64,000 bases of DNA from Christiangramia crocea (GCF_022410465.1 NZ_JAJSON010000020.1:166581-230580), one strand, 5' to 3'. Shown: positions 1 to 8,975, counted from the first letter of the stretch. Translations and numbers: made by a program. The notes: generated from the letters alone by a model not told the origin.

Positions 1-549
1 TCTACTTCTATTAAATACAAAAACTTTAGACTTTCAGCATTGCTGGAAACCTATCAGGGAGCCGATATTTTCGCTGGAACAAAATCTGTACTTCGTGATC
101 TGGGTAGATGGTACGATACAGCTAACAGAGTTACTGCTGAACGAAATTATGTGACTTCAGCAGGTAATGTGATCAATATAGGTGAAACCTTCCGTGGAAA
201 TATTCAGGATTTTGGTGGAGGACCTGTAGCACTTACCGAATCATGGTATAATGGTGAAGGAGGATTTTTTGGTGGAGGGACTGATGAACTTTATATTGAA
301 GATGGTTCCTGGACAAGGCTTCGTGAATTAAGTCTGGGTTATTTATGGGATTCCCAATGGCTGAAAAATACAACCAAATTACAGTCGATTGAATTTACAG
401 TAACAGGAAGAAACCTGTTCTTATGGACACAGTTTGAAGGTAATGATCCAGATACCAACCTTTCCGGGATTAGTGCAGCTCGTGGTATTGACTATTTCAA
501 CAACCCGGCAACAAAATCATATCTGGTAAATCTTAACGTAAAATTTTAA
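1..549 (+). CDS. SusC/RagA-type TonB-dependent receptor, C-terminal end (partial)
   Basis: The reading frame is open from base 1 and ends at 549, so only the last ~182 residues of an outer-membrane receptor are present. The segment shows the usual end of SusC proteins: a strand around LSALLETYQGADIF, a DELYIEDGSWTRLRELSLGY block where the last strands begin, a TGRNLFLWT strand, a GNDPDTNLSG loop and a terminal aromatic residue (NVKF) that serves as the BAM recognition end. SusC barrels import oligomers across the outer membrane using TonB, capped by a SusD lipoprotein, and a SusD-like gene follows 13 bases later. The substrate cannot be read from this fragment. The true start lies outside the window. 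Confidence 0.9.
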   Translation, partial: STSIKYKNFRLSALLETYQGADIFAGTKSVLRDLGRWYDTANRVTAERNYVTSAGNVINIGETFRGNIQDFGGGPVALTESWYNGEGGFFGGGTDELYIEDGSWTRLRELSLGYLWDSQWLKNTTKLQSIEFTVTGRNLFLWTQFEGNDPDTNLSGISAARGIDYFNNPATKSYLVNLNVKF

Positions 550-562
550 AACTATCAACAAC

Positions 563-1981
563 ATGAAACGAATTATAATTTTAATACTTGTTGTAAGCTT
601 TCAGCTCTCGTGTAGCGACCTGGTAGATGGCATTAATGACGACCCTAATAATATTACAGAAAGTACATTTGGTAGTATCCTAACAGGTGCTGAAGTTGGA
701 AATCTTCTTGTGCAGAGTGGGGAAACAGCAAGAAGGTCTGCCCTTTTTGCCGGACAATACACAGGATTAGACCGCCAGCACCTGAGTTTAACACAATACA
801 ATGTAACTACCAGTACTTTTGATGCTTTATGGTATGATCTCTATGTAAATGCATATAGAAATGCAGTTGTTGCTGAAACTGTTGCGATAGATGATAATAT
901 TGGTCCTGTAAGCCTTGGAATTACCCAGGTTTTAAAGGCATATATTATTGGGACTGCAGCTTCACTTTATGGAGATGTTCCTTATGATGAAGCTGGCGAT
1001 ATTGAGAATACGAATCCTGCTTATGAAGATCAGCCTGCCGTATTTCAGAAAATCCAGGATCGCCTGGATGAAGCTATCTCAAATTTACAAATAGGTGGAG
1101 GGCGACCTGTTGGAGGATCTGATATTTATTATGATGGTGCCCCAAATAAGTGGATCGAATCCGCCTATACTCTAAAGGCAAGATTTTATTTAGTTACAAA
1201 ACAATACGATTTAGCCTATCAGGCTGCACAAAATGGAATAAGTTCTATGGAGAACAGCATGTACGCTCCACACGGTACAGCGGTTCAAAATTCAAATTTA
1301 AATTATCAGTTATTTGCTGTCGCAGTTAGACAGGCCGATGTGGTAGTTTCTGATTTTATGACCAGTTTGGTGCAACCCGGATCGGAAAACCCAATGCCCG
1401 AAAATTATCGCGGAAATAGTAAAACCGACGAAACAGCGAGATTTAACTATCTCTTCAATATTACCAGCGTAGGAGTTCAGCCGAATACTGAAGATGGTTT
1501 TGCGGCGCAAACAGCTCCTGCCCCACTTGTAACCTATCAGGAAAATTTACTGATCCTGGCTGAAGCCGGATTACGTTCCCAGGGTTTTGATGCAGGATTG
1601 AATGCACTCAACAATTTCAGGGCATTTATGGATGCAGGAGGATATTTAATGAATATAGACGCTGCTAACCTTAATTATGAAGCTTATGCTGCTGCGGACT
1701 TCGCTCCGGGAGGTATTGAGAATCAAGATGGGTTATCTCAGGAAGATGCCTTGCTAAGAGAAATTCTGGAAGAAAGATATGTTACACTTTTCGGACTTAT
1801 TGAACCATTCAATGACATGCGAAGAACTCTTAATGAAAGTAACGTAAGGGTTCCGGTAGAGCCTAATACAGGTAACCAGTTGCCTCAGCGTTTTCTAATC
1901 CCCCAAACTGAAATAGACAGGAATGAGAATGTTCCAAACCCAATTCCAGACTTTTTTGAACCTACAGATATCAATTCATGA
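563..1981 (+). CDS. SusD/RagB-like surface lipoprotein (SusD-like_2 type)
   Basis: 472 residues, starting with a lipoprotein signal (MKRIIILILV...FQLSC, Cys at about residue 17). The body has the alpha-helical TPR scaffold of SusD-like proteins: a DALWYDLYVNAYRNA segment near residues 92-106, an AYIIGTAASLYGDVPY stretch, and a C-terminal LREILEERYVTLFGLIEPFNDMRR helix typical of the family. SusD proteins sit on the cell surface as the lid over SusC and bind the substrate. It lies 13 bases after the partial SusC, and its stop overlaps the next start by 4 bases (ATGA), so the three are probably one transcript. The substrate is unknown; no glycan-active enzyme follows. Confidence 0.9.
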   Translation: MKRIIILILVVSFQLSCSDLVDGINDDPNNITESTFGSILTGAEVGNLLVQSGETARRSALFAGQYTGLDRQHLSLTQYNVTTSTFDALWYDLYVNAYRNAVVAETVAIDDNIGPVSLGITQVLKAYIIGTAASLYGDVPYDEAGDIENTNPAYEDQPAVFQKIQDRLDEAISNLQIGGGRPVGGSDIYYDGAPNKWIESAYTLKARFYLVTKQYDLAYQAAQNGISSMENSMYAPHGTAVQNSNLNYQLFAVAVRQADVVVSDFMTSLVQPGSENPMPENYRGNSKTDETARFNYLFNITSVGVQPNTEDGFAAQTAPAPLVTYQENLLILAEAGLRSQGFDAGLNALNNFRAFMDAGGYLMNIDAANLNYEAYAAADFAPGGIENQDGLSQEDALLREILEERYVTLFGLIEPFNDMRRTLNESNVRVPVEPNTGNQLPQRFLIPQTEIDRNENVPNPIPDFFEPTDINS

Positions 1982-2766
1982 TAATGACAGAAATGAAGAG
2001 AAATAATGCCCGACGTTTACTGCGTCTATCTATCATATTACTTTTTCTTCCGGCTGTATTGTTCAGCCAGGAAGAGCAGGCAGAGAAAGTTCTGTTTGTT
2101 GGAAATAGTTTCACCTATTTCTGGAACATGCCCCAAATGGTAGAAGCTATGGCAAAAGATCAGGATGTAAAGCTGCAAACCTCACAATCCACTGTGGGGG
2201 GCAGCAACCTGGAACAGCACTGGAAAGAAGAAAAGGAAACGAATACCCGGATTATTCTTGAAGAAGAAAGCTGGGACTATGTGGTGCTTCAAGATCATAG
2301 TATGAGTACCATAGATGCACCTGAAAGGTTTACTACTTATGCCACCAAGCTCATTGAGCTTGTAAAGGAAAAAGATGCCACTCCCCTGCTTTCAATGACC
2401 TGGGCTTATGATTCCAATCCGTTAATGCAGGAAACTATTGGCACTTCCTATATAAAACTTGGAAAAGAGACCGGTGTGAACGTAGTTCCCGTGGGAACCA
2501 TTTTCATGCAGGCTCAAAAAGCGAGGCCAGACCTTAAGATGTACTTTGATGATAAACATCCTTCATCCGACGGGTCTTACCTGATAGCTCTCATTTACTA
2601 TAAATATCTCACAGGTAGATCTGTAAAAGATATTCCGAACCGATTAAAAACCACAGATTCTGATGGAGACCTATTGTATCTCAATTTCGTTCTCCCAGAA
2701 ACCGGTGTTTTTCTAAGACAACTGGTGGAAGATTTTGATATGGAATCATTTAAAAAGGCACATTAA
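1978..2766 (+). CDS. secreted SGNH/GDSL-family hydrolase
   Basis: 262 residues with a signal peptide (hydrophobic run about residues 14-30, likely cut near FSQ). Block I of SGNH esterases is visible as VGNSFTY with Ser44 as the nucleophile, and block V as DDKHPS with Asp191 and His194. The size fits the family of secreted esterases and deacylases. ATG 1978 overlaps the SusD stop by 4 bases; ATG 1984 or 1993 could also be used with little change to the signal peptide. The stop shares one base with the next start (TAATG). Established for the fold: ester or acyl hydrolysis. Inferred: it removes acyl groups from the ligand bound by the upstream SusC/SusD pair. The exact substrate cannot be read from the sequence. 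Confidence 0.8.
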   Translation: MIMTEMKRNNARRLLRLSIILLFLPAVLFSQEEQAEKVLFVGNSFTYFWNMPQMVEAMAKDQDVKLQTSQSTVGGSNLEQHWKEEKETNTRIILEEESWDYVVLQDHSMSTIDAPERFTTYATKLIELVKEKDATPLLSMTWAYDSNPLMQETIGTSYIKLGKETGVNVVPVGTIFMQAQKARPDLKMYFDDKHPSSDGSYLIALIYYKYLTGRSVKDIPNRLKTTDSDGDLLYLNFVLPETGVFLRQLVEDFDMESFKKAH

Positions 2767-4244
2767 TGAAGGCTCGGAAAAACATTTTTTTAGCACTCGG
2801 CCCGGTATTATTCATTGTATTACAAAGCATTGGAGGACCCGAAGGAATGCCAGATGCTGCTTATGATGTATTATCAGCAACCATCTGGATCGCATTATGG
2901 TGGGTGACAGAAGCAGTACCTATCGCCGTAACTGCATTACTCCCCATTGTTTTATTCCCGTTAACGGGAGCCCTTGATCTTTCTACGACAACCGCTTCCT
3001 ACGGGCATAAATATATTTTTCTTTATATGGGAGGATTTATGCTTGCGATCGCGATTGAAAAATGGAATCTCCATAAGCGTATTGCATTGCATATCATAAA
3101 TCTAATAGGCACTAATGTAAAGAATATCATTCTTGGCTTTATGGTGGCCACGGCATTCCTTTCCATGTGGATATCGAATACCGCGACATCTGTAATGATG
3201 CTTCCCATAGGGATGTCTATCGTTTCACAGCTTAAGGATAATCCGGCTACCAAAGAAGATGAGAACAGGGTCTTTGGAAAAGCTTTAATGCTGAGCATTG
3301 CATACAGTGCATCAATAGGAGGTGTTGCAACCCTCATAGGAACACCTCCAAACCTGGTCTTTGCCGGCTACATACAGGAGATATACAATATAGATATCAC
3401 TTTTTTCCAGTGGTTAAAATTTGGGCTGCCCATATCTGTATTATTACTTATCATCTCCTGGTACTATATAACCCATATAGCATTCAGTTTTAAACAGAAG
3501 GAATTCCCCGGCGGGAAACAGGAAATTCAAAAATTTATTGCTGAATTGGGTCCAATGAAACGGGAAGAGAAGATCGTAATGAGCATTTTCATTATAACGG
3601 CATTCTGCTGGATCACCCGTTCATTTATCCTGGAAAAATTCCTTCCGGGAATAGACGACACCATTATAGCGATGATCGCAGGGATAAGCCTTTTCACCAT
3701 AAGTTCTGGAGGGGAAGGAAAAAGGATCATTAAATGGAAGGAAGCCGTAAAAATGCCATGGGGGATTATTCTCCTGTTTGGCGGAGGTATGGCACTTGCT
3801 TCAGGATTTGAAGTTACAGGACTGGCCGAATGGTTTGGCCTACAGATGACATTACTCCAGACTTTACCGCTACTGCTCCTGGTATTGATCGTAATTTTCA
3901 GTGTTAATTTCATTACTGAGCTTACATCTAATCTGGCGACCACAGCAATGCTTTTGCCAATCCTGGCCCCTATCGCATTAAAACTAGACCTGAATCCATA
4001 TATGTTACTGGTCGCAACAACGGTAGCAGCATCATGTGCTTTTATGTTACCGGTGGCCACCCCGCCAAATGCAGTGGTTTTTGGCTCGGGATATTTAAGA
4101 ATCCCAGACATGGTGAGAACAGGTATCTGGATGAACCTGATCTCAATCCTTATACTAACGGCAATGGTCTACTTAATGCTACCAATCCTCTGGGATTTTG
4201 ATCCTTTTGGATTCAGTGAAGAATTTGTACTAAAACAACCATAA
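2766..4244 (+). CDS. DASS-family (SLC13) sodium-coupled anion/dicarboxylate symporter
   Basis: 492 residues with about 11-12 membrane segments. The two hairpin-tip motifs that bind sodium and carboxylate in this family are present: SNTATSVMMLP near residue 138 and ELTSNLATTAMLLP near residue 380, followed by the conserved ATPPNAVVFGSGY block around residue 438. DASS proteins bring succinate, malate, citrate or related anions through the inner membrane using sodium. It is translationally coupled to the SGNH hydrolase (one-base overlap), suggesting that the locus releases and imports a carboxylate-bearing compound. That link is inference; the specificity cannot be read from sequence. Confidence 0.88.
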   Translation: MKARKNIFLALGPVLFIVLQSIGGPEGMPDAAYDVLSATIWIALWWVTEAVPIAVTALLPIVLFPLTGALDLSTTTASYGHKYIFLYMGGFMLAIAIEKWNLHKRIALHIINLIGTNVKNIILGFMVATAFLSMWISNTATSVMMLPIGMSIVSQLKDNPATKEDENRVFGKALMLSIAYSASIGGVATLIGTPPNLVFAGYIQEIYNIDITFFQWLKFGLPISVLLLIISWYYITHIAFSFKQKEFPGGKQEIQKFIAELGPMKREEKIVMSIFIITAFCWITRSFILEKFLPGIDDTIIAMIAGISLFTISSGGEGKRIIKWKEAVKMPWGIILLFGGGMALASGFEVTGLAEWFGLQMTLLQTLPLLLLVLIVIFSVNFITELTSNLATTAMLLPILAPIALKLDLNPYMLLVATTVAASCAFMLPVATPPNAVVFGSGYLRIPDMVRTGIWMNLISILILTAMVYLMLPILWDFDPFGFSEEFVLKQP

Positions 4245-4273
4245 AATAGAATAACTCTCTAAAACATTAAATA

Positions 4274-6061
4274 ATGGAAACTATTATAAAATCTAAAACG
4301 AGAGCACTTTTGAGTTCATGTGTCTTTATCTTCATCTTGCTGGCTTTCTCAGCCTGTTCCAATGATGATGACATAGCTGTTAAAGATGACGGAGTTCTTA
4401 GGCTGCTAAAACAGAATATAGGAGAAGATGACCTCATGGATGGTGCTGAGAATATTCCCGTGGAATCTTCTTTAACCCTGGTATTCTCCCACAGTTTGAA
4501 TACCGAAGCGCTGAGTTCAGCACTACAGGTGAACGCTGAAGGAGGAAACGCCGACTACAGCCTGGAATTTTCAAATTCTAATTCAACAATAAAAATTACT
4601 CCAAATACGAGATTTGATTATGAAACAAGTTATACTATAAACATTCCGGAAGGAGTATACGGGGCTGAAGGAGAAGCTCTAAAAGAACCGGTAAATATCA
4701 ATTTCAGAACCGCAGCTTATGTACCTCCTGTTATTAAGCTTTCTTCTGACGCCGATAAAGTAAAGGAAAGTGCAGAGACCATAACGATCACTGCTGAACT
4801 TGATAAGGATACTGATGAAGATGTCACGGTAGACCTCGATTTCGCAGGAACAGCCACTTTGGATACAGATTATTCTGTAAGTAGTACGGAACTGGTGATC
4901 CCTGCGGGTGAACTTTCTGCCACTTTTGAGCTTACTACCACCCCAGATCAGGAAAATGATGACAACGAATCCGTGATCATAAGCGTAGCATCCATAGAGA
5001 ATGCAACCGATAATGATAATACACAGGTTCAGATCAATATTACTGAAGAATTACCGCCGCTTTCACTTAAAGGTGTGATGGCACTTACCTGGGATGGTTC
5101 AGACACTAACGACGGTAAAGCAGTTCATGTGGTGGCCAATGCAGATATTGCAGATCTTAGTATCTACAGTATTGGAGTCGCGAATAATGGTCTTGGCACC
5201 GACGGACCTGAATATACCTTCCCGGCGATCTCACTTTCTGAAGGGGACAACGTTCTTGTTGCCCGTAATCCGGAAGCATTATCAGCGTATTTCGAAAATT
5301 GTACTGATGAATTTGCAGTAATACTTGAATCTAACAATTCAATTAGCCAGAACGGAGATGACGCGATAGAACTTTATAATGGGGATACCATCATTGAAGT
5401 ATATGGAGATTCAGATGTTGACGGGACTGGTTTAGAATGGGAGTATTCAGGCTCATGGGCTTATAAGATAGGCAGAGAATGGACTTACGGTGGTGTTGAC
5501 TGCAGCGTTGGAAGTACTCTTAACAGCCAGTCATCCTGTCCATATCCAATTTGTAAAGAAGCTCTTGAGCTTAAAGGAGTACTGGCCATTCTTTGGGATG
5601 GTAGTGGTACAAACGGTGGAAAAGCCGTCCATTTTAAAGCAAATAAGGATATTGAAGACCTTAGTATCTACGGTGTAGGTATCACCAACAATGGCGGTGG
5701 AACCGATGGAGTGGAATACGTATTCCCTCAAATGGCTGTAGAAGAAGGTGATGACATCCTGCTCGCCAGAGAGCCGGGTACCATAGCAGCCTATTTTGGC
5801 GGATGTATAGATGATTTTGAACATGTACTGGAGTCAGACTCCATGAATCAGAATGGAGATGACGGTGTTGAGCTTTTCAATGGCGAGGCCGTGGTTGAAA
5901 CCTATGGTGATGCCAATGTTGACGGAACAGGTGAATTCTGGGAATACTCAGGATCCTGGGCCTATAAGATCAATGGTGAATGGACCGTTGGCGGGGTAGA
6001 CTGCGCCGCTGGTTCTACCACCACTCAAAATTCCAGTTGCGTATATCCAATTTGTGAATAG
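4274..6061 (+). CDS. surface lipoprotein: Ig-like domain, Calx-beta domain and a tandem-duplicated lamin-tail-like domain
   Basis: 595 residues. A lipoprotein signal ends in LAFSACSNDDD (Cys about residue 28) with acidic residues following, as in Bacteroidota surface lipoproteins. Order of parts: an Ig-like module of the SbsA/Big_5 kind (about 55-150), a Calx-beta-like module with DYSVSSTELVIPAGE (about 160-255), then two copies of a ~165-residue unit (about 264-428 and 433-595). Both copies share LKGV, GKAVH, NQNGDD or its equivalent, WEYSGSWAYKI, GGVDC and a closing PIC, and each carries four Cys that could form disulfides. The unit resembles a lamin-tail-like beta sandwich. No catalytic motif is seen, so binding or display is likelier than catalysis. 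It lies 29 bases after the DASS gene. Confidence 0.75.
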   Translation: METIIKSKTRALLSSCVFIFILLAFSACSNDDDIAVKDDGVLRLLKQNIGEDDLMDGAENIPVESSLTLVFSHSLNTEALSSALQVNAEGGNADYSLEFSNSNSTIKITPNTRFDYETSYTINIPEGVYGAEGEALKEPVNINFRTAAYVPPVIKLSSDADKVKESAETITITAELDKDTDEDVTVDLDFAGTATLDTDYSVSSTELVIPAGELSATFELTTTPDQENDDNESVIISVASIENATDNDNTQVQINITEELPPLSLKGVMALTWDGSDTNDGKAVHVVANADIADLSIYSIGVANNGLGTDGPEYTFPAISLSEGDNVLVARNPEALSAYFENCTDEFAVILESNNSISQNGDDAIELYNGDTIIEVYGDSDVDGTGLEWEYSGSWAYKIGREWTYGGVDCSVGSTLNSQSSCPYPICKEALELKGVLAILWDGSGTNGGKAVHFKANKDIEDLSIYGVGITNNGGGTDGVEYVFPQMAVEEGDDILLAREPGTIAAYFGGCIDDFEHVLESDSMNQNGDDGVELFNGEAVVETYGDANVDGTGEFWEYSGSWAYKINGEWTVGGVDCAAGSTTTQNSSCVYPICE

Positions 6062-6071
6062 AATTAGTCAT

Positions 6072-6097
6072 GAGCGGGAGTAAAAAAGCTCCCGCTC
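6072..6097 (+). terminator. GC-rich hairpin between two lipoprotein genes (weak terminator or processing site)
   Basis: A perfect 9-bp stem, GAGCGGGAG at 6072-6080 and CTCCCGCTC at 6089-6097, with an 8-base A-rich loop. No good T-run follows on the plus strand. It sits 10 bases after the stop at 6061 and 13 bases before the next ATG, so partial termination or mRNA stabilisation within the operon is as likely as full termination. Confidence 0.45.
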
Positions 6098-6109
6098 TTA
6101 AAAACCATT

Positions 6110-7474
6110 ATGAAAAAATTAAACATATCATTTCAGATACTGGGATCATTATTAATAGCCTTTCTTTTTACAGGCTGCGATACTGACTCAGATCCTCCTA
6201 AAACTGAATTAACAATTAGTTCAGTAAGGATCAATGGCTCAAATCTGGGTAATGATATGTCAAATGTTCCTCTGGATGGAAGTATAGAGATCGCCTTCTC
6301 CAGCACCCTGAATTCTGAAGGATTTACAGAAGCATTTTCATTTTCAGATTTCCAGGGAGAAGCGATTTATGATATTTCTTTGACTAGTGCCGGATCAAAA
6401 GCGGTCATATCGTATACAGGACTCAACCCTAATTCACCTTATACCCTTTCAATTAATACGATGGCAATGGGAAGCAATGGGGAAGCATTGTCCACTCAGT
6501 TCTCCAGAAGTTTTACCACTACCGAAGCTGAAGAAACAAAGACTCCGTGCACTTCGGCTACGGAAGAGTGTATCCAGCAACTGGAAATTACTGAAGGCCT
6601 TTCTTTTCAGTTTTACAGTACATTCGAAATAGTTTCAGACAATAACTACGTGTGGGAGGAAATTGAAGAAGTAATTTTTTCAGTTCACGGGCAAAACAGG
6701 GATGCTGATAACTATTTTGGTTACATGACCAATGCGGTTGGTGCTACCGGGAAACTGGAAAACTCACTTGTTATTTCCCCTAATTTTAAAGAGGAAGCCA
6801 ATGCCTCGTCTGGTGAATTATTCTGGGGGAGCAGCTGGAGAACAGGTGCCGATTCAGGAAATAGTGGAAACAACATTAGCTCATTTTCGGTTCTGGATAT
6901 AATAATAGATTATCTAAGTGACCAGGAAAAATTTCCTAATCTGAAGAAGATCACTATTGCCGGGCATAGTTCCGGAGCAGCATTTGCTCAGCATTATGCC
7001 ATAGTGAATACTTCAGAATCTAATCATCCCGATTATGAATTCCGGTATGTTGTGGCAAACAACCAGTATTTCTATTATCCCGACGGAAAGCGATATAATG
7101 AAAGCACCAGTGAATTCTATACCCCTACAGATTGTACGGGCTATAATTACTGGCCTTACGGATTTGAGTTCGCGCCGGCCTATGTAGACGGAATAACACA
7201 GGAAGATCTCCTGCAACTGCAAATATCCAGAAACACTGTTTATTTACTGGGAGCAAACGACACCCAAACCGAAGGAACCCTGAATACCACCGATTGTGCA
7301 GCAATTCTTTTAGGTTCAAACAGACTTGAACGTGGAAGGAATATCTTCACTTATTTTGAGACTTTCTATTCTGCTGAGAACAATCATCACAAGATCGAAG
7401 TTGAAGGTGTTGGCCATGATGCCAGCGCCATGTTCAGTTCGGATGAATTCAAACAATTTATCAGTTCTGATTAA
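6110..7474 (+). CDS. lipoprotein with Ig-like domain and alpha/beta-hydrolase domain
   Basis: 454 residues with a lipoprotein signal (FLFTGCDTDSD, Cys about residue 23). An Ig-like SbsA/Big_5 module (about 35-140) resembles the one in the preceding gene, so the two proteins are modular relatives. The C-terminal part is an alpha/beta hydrolase: VIFSVHGQNRDADNY gives the first strand and oxyanion region, ITIAGHSSGAAFAQHYA gives the GxSxG nucleophile elbow (Ser about 289), and VEGVGHDAS near the end supplies a candidate catalytic His. A poly(ester), feruloyl-type or other esterase activity is plausible but not proven. Together with the SGNH hydrolase it makes ester cleavage a theme of this locus. 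Confidence 0.75.
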   Translation: MKKLNISFQILGSLLIAFLFTGCDTDSDPPKTELTISSVRINGSNLGNDMSNVPLDGSIEIAFSSTLNSEGFTEAFSFSDFQGEAIYDISLTSAGSKAVISYTGLNPNSPYTLSINTMAMGSNGEALSTQFSRSFTTTEAEETKTPCTSATEECIQQLEITEGLSFQFYSTFEIVSDNNYVWEEIEEVIFSVHGQNRDADNYFGYMTNAVGATGKLENSLVISPNFKEEANASSGELFWGSSWRTGADSGNSGNNISSFSVLDIIIDYLSDQEKFPNLKKITIAGHSSGAAFAQHYAIVNTSESNHPDYEFRYVVANNQYFYYPDGKRYNESTSEFYTPTDCTGYNYWPYGFEFAPAYVDGITQEDLLQLQISRNTVYLLGANDTQTEGTLNTTDCAAILLGSNRLERGRNIFTYFETFYSAENNHHKIEVEGVGHDASAMFSSDEFKQFISSD

Positions 7475-7799
7475 TATTTCAGACTTAGCTTTTTTAAAAG
7501 AGGTGTTCAGAATATGAATGCCTCTTTTAATTTCGCCAATATTAACTGCAGCCGGCGAATGAATCTTCCCTAAGTTAGGGTCCTGTAGATTTTTCTAATC
7601 CAGCCTGGGCTATGCATAAAAACAGCCGGGAAAACCCCATTATTTTAAATCGATTAACATAAATAAAACATTAGTTAACAGCTATTTATGAGGTAAAAAC
7701 TGATTCACATCTTATCTTTATCACAGAAGATCTGATGTTTTTACAGAAAAAAGCACCACCTCCCGCTAAAATTATATACATCCATTAAACCCTACAAAA
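7475..7799. other. 325-bp intergenic region
   Basis: Holds the hairpin at 7494-7530 and, at 7568-7580, the short perfect inverted repeat CCCTAA-G-TTAGGG, which could be an operator. The rest is AT-rich leader for the gene at 7800. I see no convincing TAnnTTTG promoter; TATCTTTA near 7721-7728 is one mismatch away but lacks an upstream TTG. Confidence 0.4.
7494..7530 (+). terminator. putative terminator after the first SusCD locus
   Basis: TTAAAAGAGG at 7494-7503 pairs with CCTCTTTTAA at 7521-7530 around a 17-base loop, 19 bases after the stop at 7474. The right arm ends in TTTTAATTT on the plus strand. The long loop lowers confidence. Confidence 0.5.
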
Positions 7800-8060
7800 A
7801 TGGAATTAATCACAATTAAAGAGTTCAACCTTCTTCCCGAGAACGAAAAAAAGGAGATCATTATTTATCATGGCGATATCATTGAATACAGAAGCGGATG
7901 GCAAAAAAATTTTGCTTTATATGCCGTTGAAAGATTCTTTGTGGAAGTGGAAATATCTGATGATGATGATATAATGAATTTTAAAGCCTTTCAAACCGGA
8001 GAGCTTCTCGATAAATATACCTTAGAACCAGGAATTTTAAAGTCTATTTTGCTTTCATAG
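7800..8060 (+). CDS. conserved-looking small hypothetical protein
   Basis: 86 residues, acidic, with no signal peptide or membrane segment, so probably cytosolic. It begins ELITIKEFNLLPENEKKEII and has a VERFFVEVEI strand and a LEPGI end, which reads like a compact alpha/beta domain. I have a loose memory of similar small Bacteroidota proteins with a FNLLPENE segment but cannot name a family. The start ATG is preceded by an A-rich stretch (ctacaaaaatg), usual for translation starts in this phylum. It stands alone between noncoding regions. Function unknown. Confidence 0.6.
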   Translation: MELITIKEFNLLPENEKKEIIIYHGDIIEYRSGWQKNFALYAVERFFVEVEISDDDDIMNFKAFQTGELLDKYTLEPGILKSILLS

Positions 8061-8157
8061 TTATTATAATTCTAATTTAAATAATTATAAGAGTTGTAGT
8101 AAAAAAAGGGTATCCAGAAACTGAGTGCCCTGCATCTGGATGCTGTAATTTCAAGGA

Positions 8158-8433
8158 TTAACAGTCTCTCACTTCAAACCCATTAATCTCGTTGTGAAAT
8201 AAATGTGAATAAGAATTATCTTCACTACGATGCAAACAAGCCATTCCGTAGACACCTGGATTAAGATCCAAATCCAGTTTCTTAGAATCAGATGATTCAT
8301 CCTCATCAAAGGAGACATAGTAGACTGGAGTTGGGTTTTCCATTTCCAAACCCTCATTTTCTCTTCTCTTGCCACCTTCTGTTCTTTTGAAAATTTTATT
8401 AAGTCACATGCCATCTTCCACCCTGTAAATCAT
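8158..8433 (-). pseudogene. small hypothetical gene interrupted by an in-frame TGA
   Basis: On the minus strand an ATG at 8433-8431 opens MIYRVEDGM, hits TGA at 8406-8404, and then continues in the same frame without another stop until TAA at 8160-8158. Read through, it gives about 90 residues with a natural composition: LNKIFKRTEGGKRREN, then ENPTPVYYVSFDEDE, and finally NEINGFEVRDC. A single TGG to TGA change (Trp at codon 10) would explain it. Alternatively translation could restart at the TTG at 8349 and give 63 residues. No homolog is recognised. A second minus-strand frame over the same bases (8414-8169) has an unnatural composition and is taken as a shadow. Confidence 0.5.
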
Positions 8434-8546
8434 ACAATTATGATCTTCTAAAAATTTTAATTTTTGAAAAACACATTATTTTTTTATAACTTTTGATACT
8501 CCCTACTCGATTTATTTTCCTAATTATCAACTTAAAAATTATTAAA

Positions 8547-8975
8547 ATGAAGAGATTATTTTTATTCCTATCCATTTCATTTTTCTGTTTTTCAGTGCTC
8601 AGTGCACAGGAGAATACTCAGCCGGAGAATGGCTATATTTTAACAGAGATATGGAAAGCGAAACCAGAATGGTACAAATTAACCACCGAGCAGAGAACAG
8701 ATTTTTTTGAAAACAAGATCAATCCGGTGCTCATGCAAACACTTGAGAGTGGAGCCCAGATTATCGGGACCGCGATAAATAATAATACGGGTGGGGAACG
8801 AATGGATTACCAGTTTATGGCCGTCTGGAAATTTCCCAACAAAAAAAGTTCAGACCAACTGGAAAAGGCCGCAAAAGAGGCTGGGTTTCTCAAGTATTTT
8901 GACCAGGTAAATTTTAGCGGTAATATTATTCCTCCTCCTGCCCTGAATGAGCATATGGTTAAAATATCCAAATAG
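8547..8975 (+). CDS. secreted small protein (possibly DUF6616-like)
   Basis: 142 residues from the ATG at 8547. An upstream start at 8493 in the same frame adds residues in front of the signal peptide and is unlikely. The signal peptide MKRLFLFLSISFFCFSVLSAQ is clear, so the mature protein is periplasmic or secreted. The mature part has YILTEIWKAKPEWYKLT, IGTAINNNTG, MDYQFMAVWKFP and a C-terminal FDQVNFSGN, which fits a small ferredoxin-like (dabb-type) fold; I tentatively connect it with DUF6616. No catalytic residues can be named. It ends 40 bases before a bidirectional terminator and faces the next gene. Confidence 0.65.
   Translation: MKRLFLFLSISFFCFSVLSAQENTQPENGYILTEIWKAKPEWYKLTTEQRTDFFENKINPVLMQTLESGAQIIGTAINNNTGGERMDYQFMAVWKFPNKKSSDQLEKAAKEAGFLKYFDQVNFSGNIIPPPALNEHMVKISK

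Noticed and set aside
3527..4111. 194-codon minus-strand frame opposite the DASS gene
   Set aside because: Mirror of a conserved transporter in another frame; no plausible protein features.
8061..8100. AT-only hairpin (TTATAATT / AATTATAA) after the gene at 7800
   Set aside because: The stem is purely A/T with no GC core or following T-run, so it is below what I would call a terminator.
8404..8406. TGA as a selenocysteine codon
   Set aside because: The codon is in an orphan gene without known Sec relatives, and no SECIS-like hairpin or Sec machinery is seen nearby; a nonsense mutation explains it more simply.
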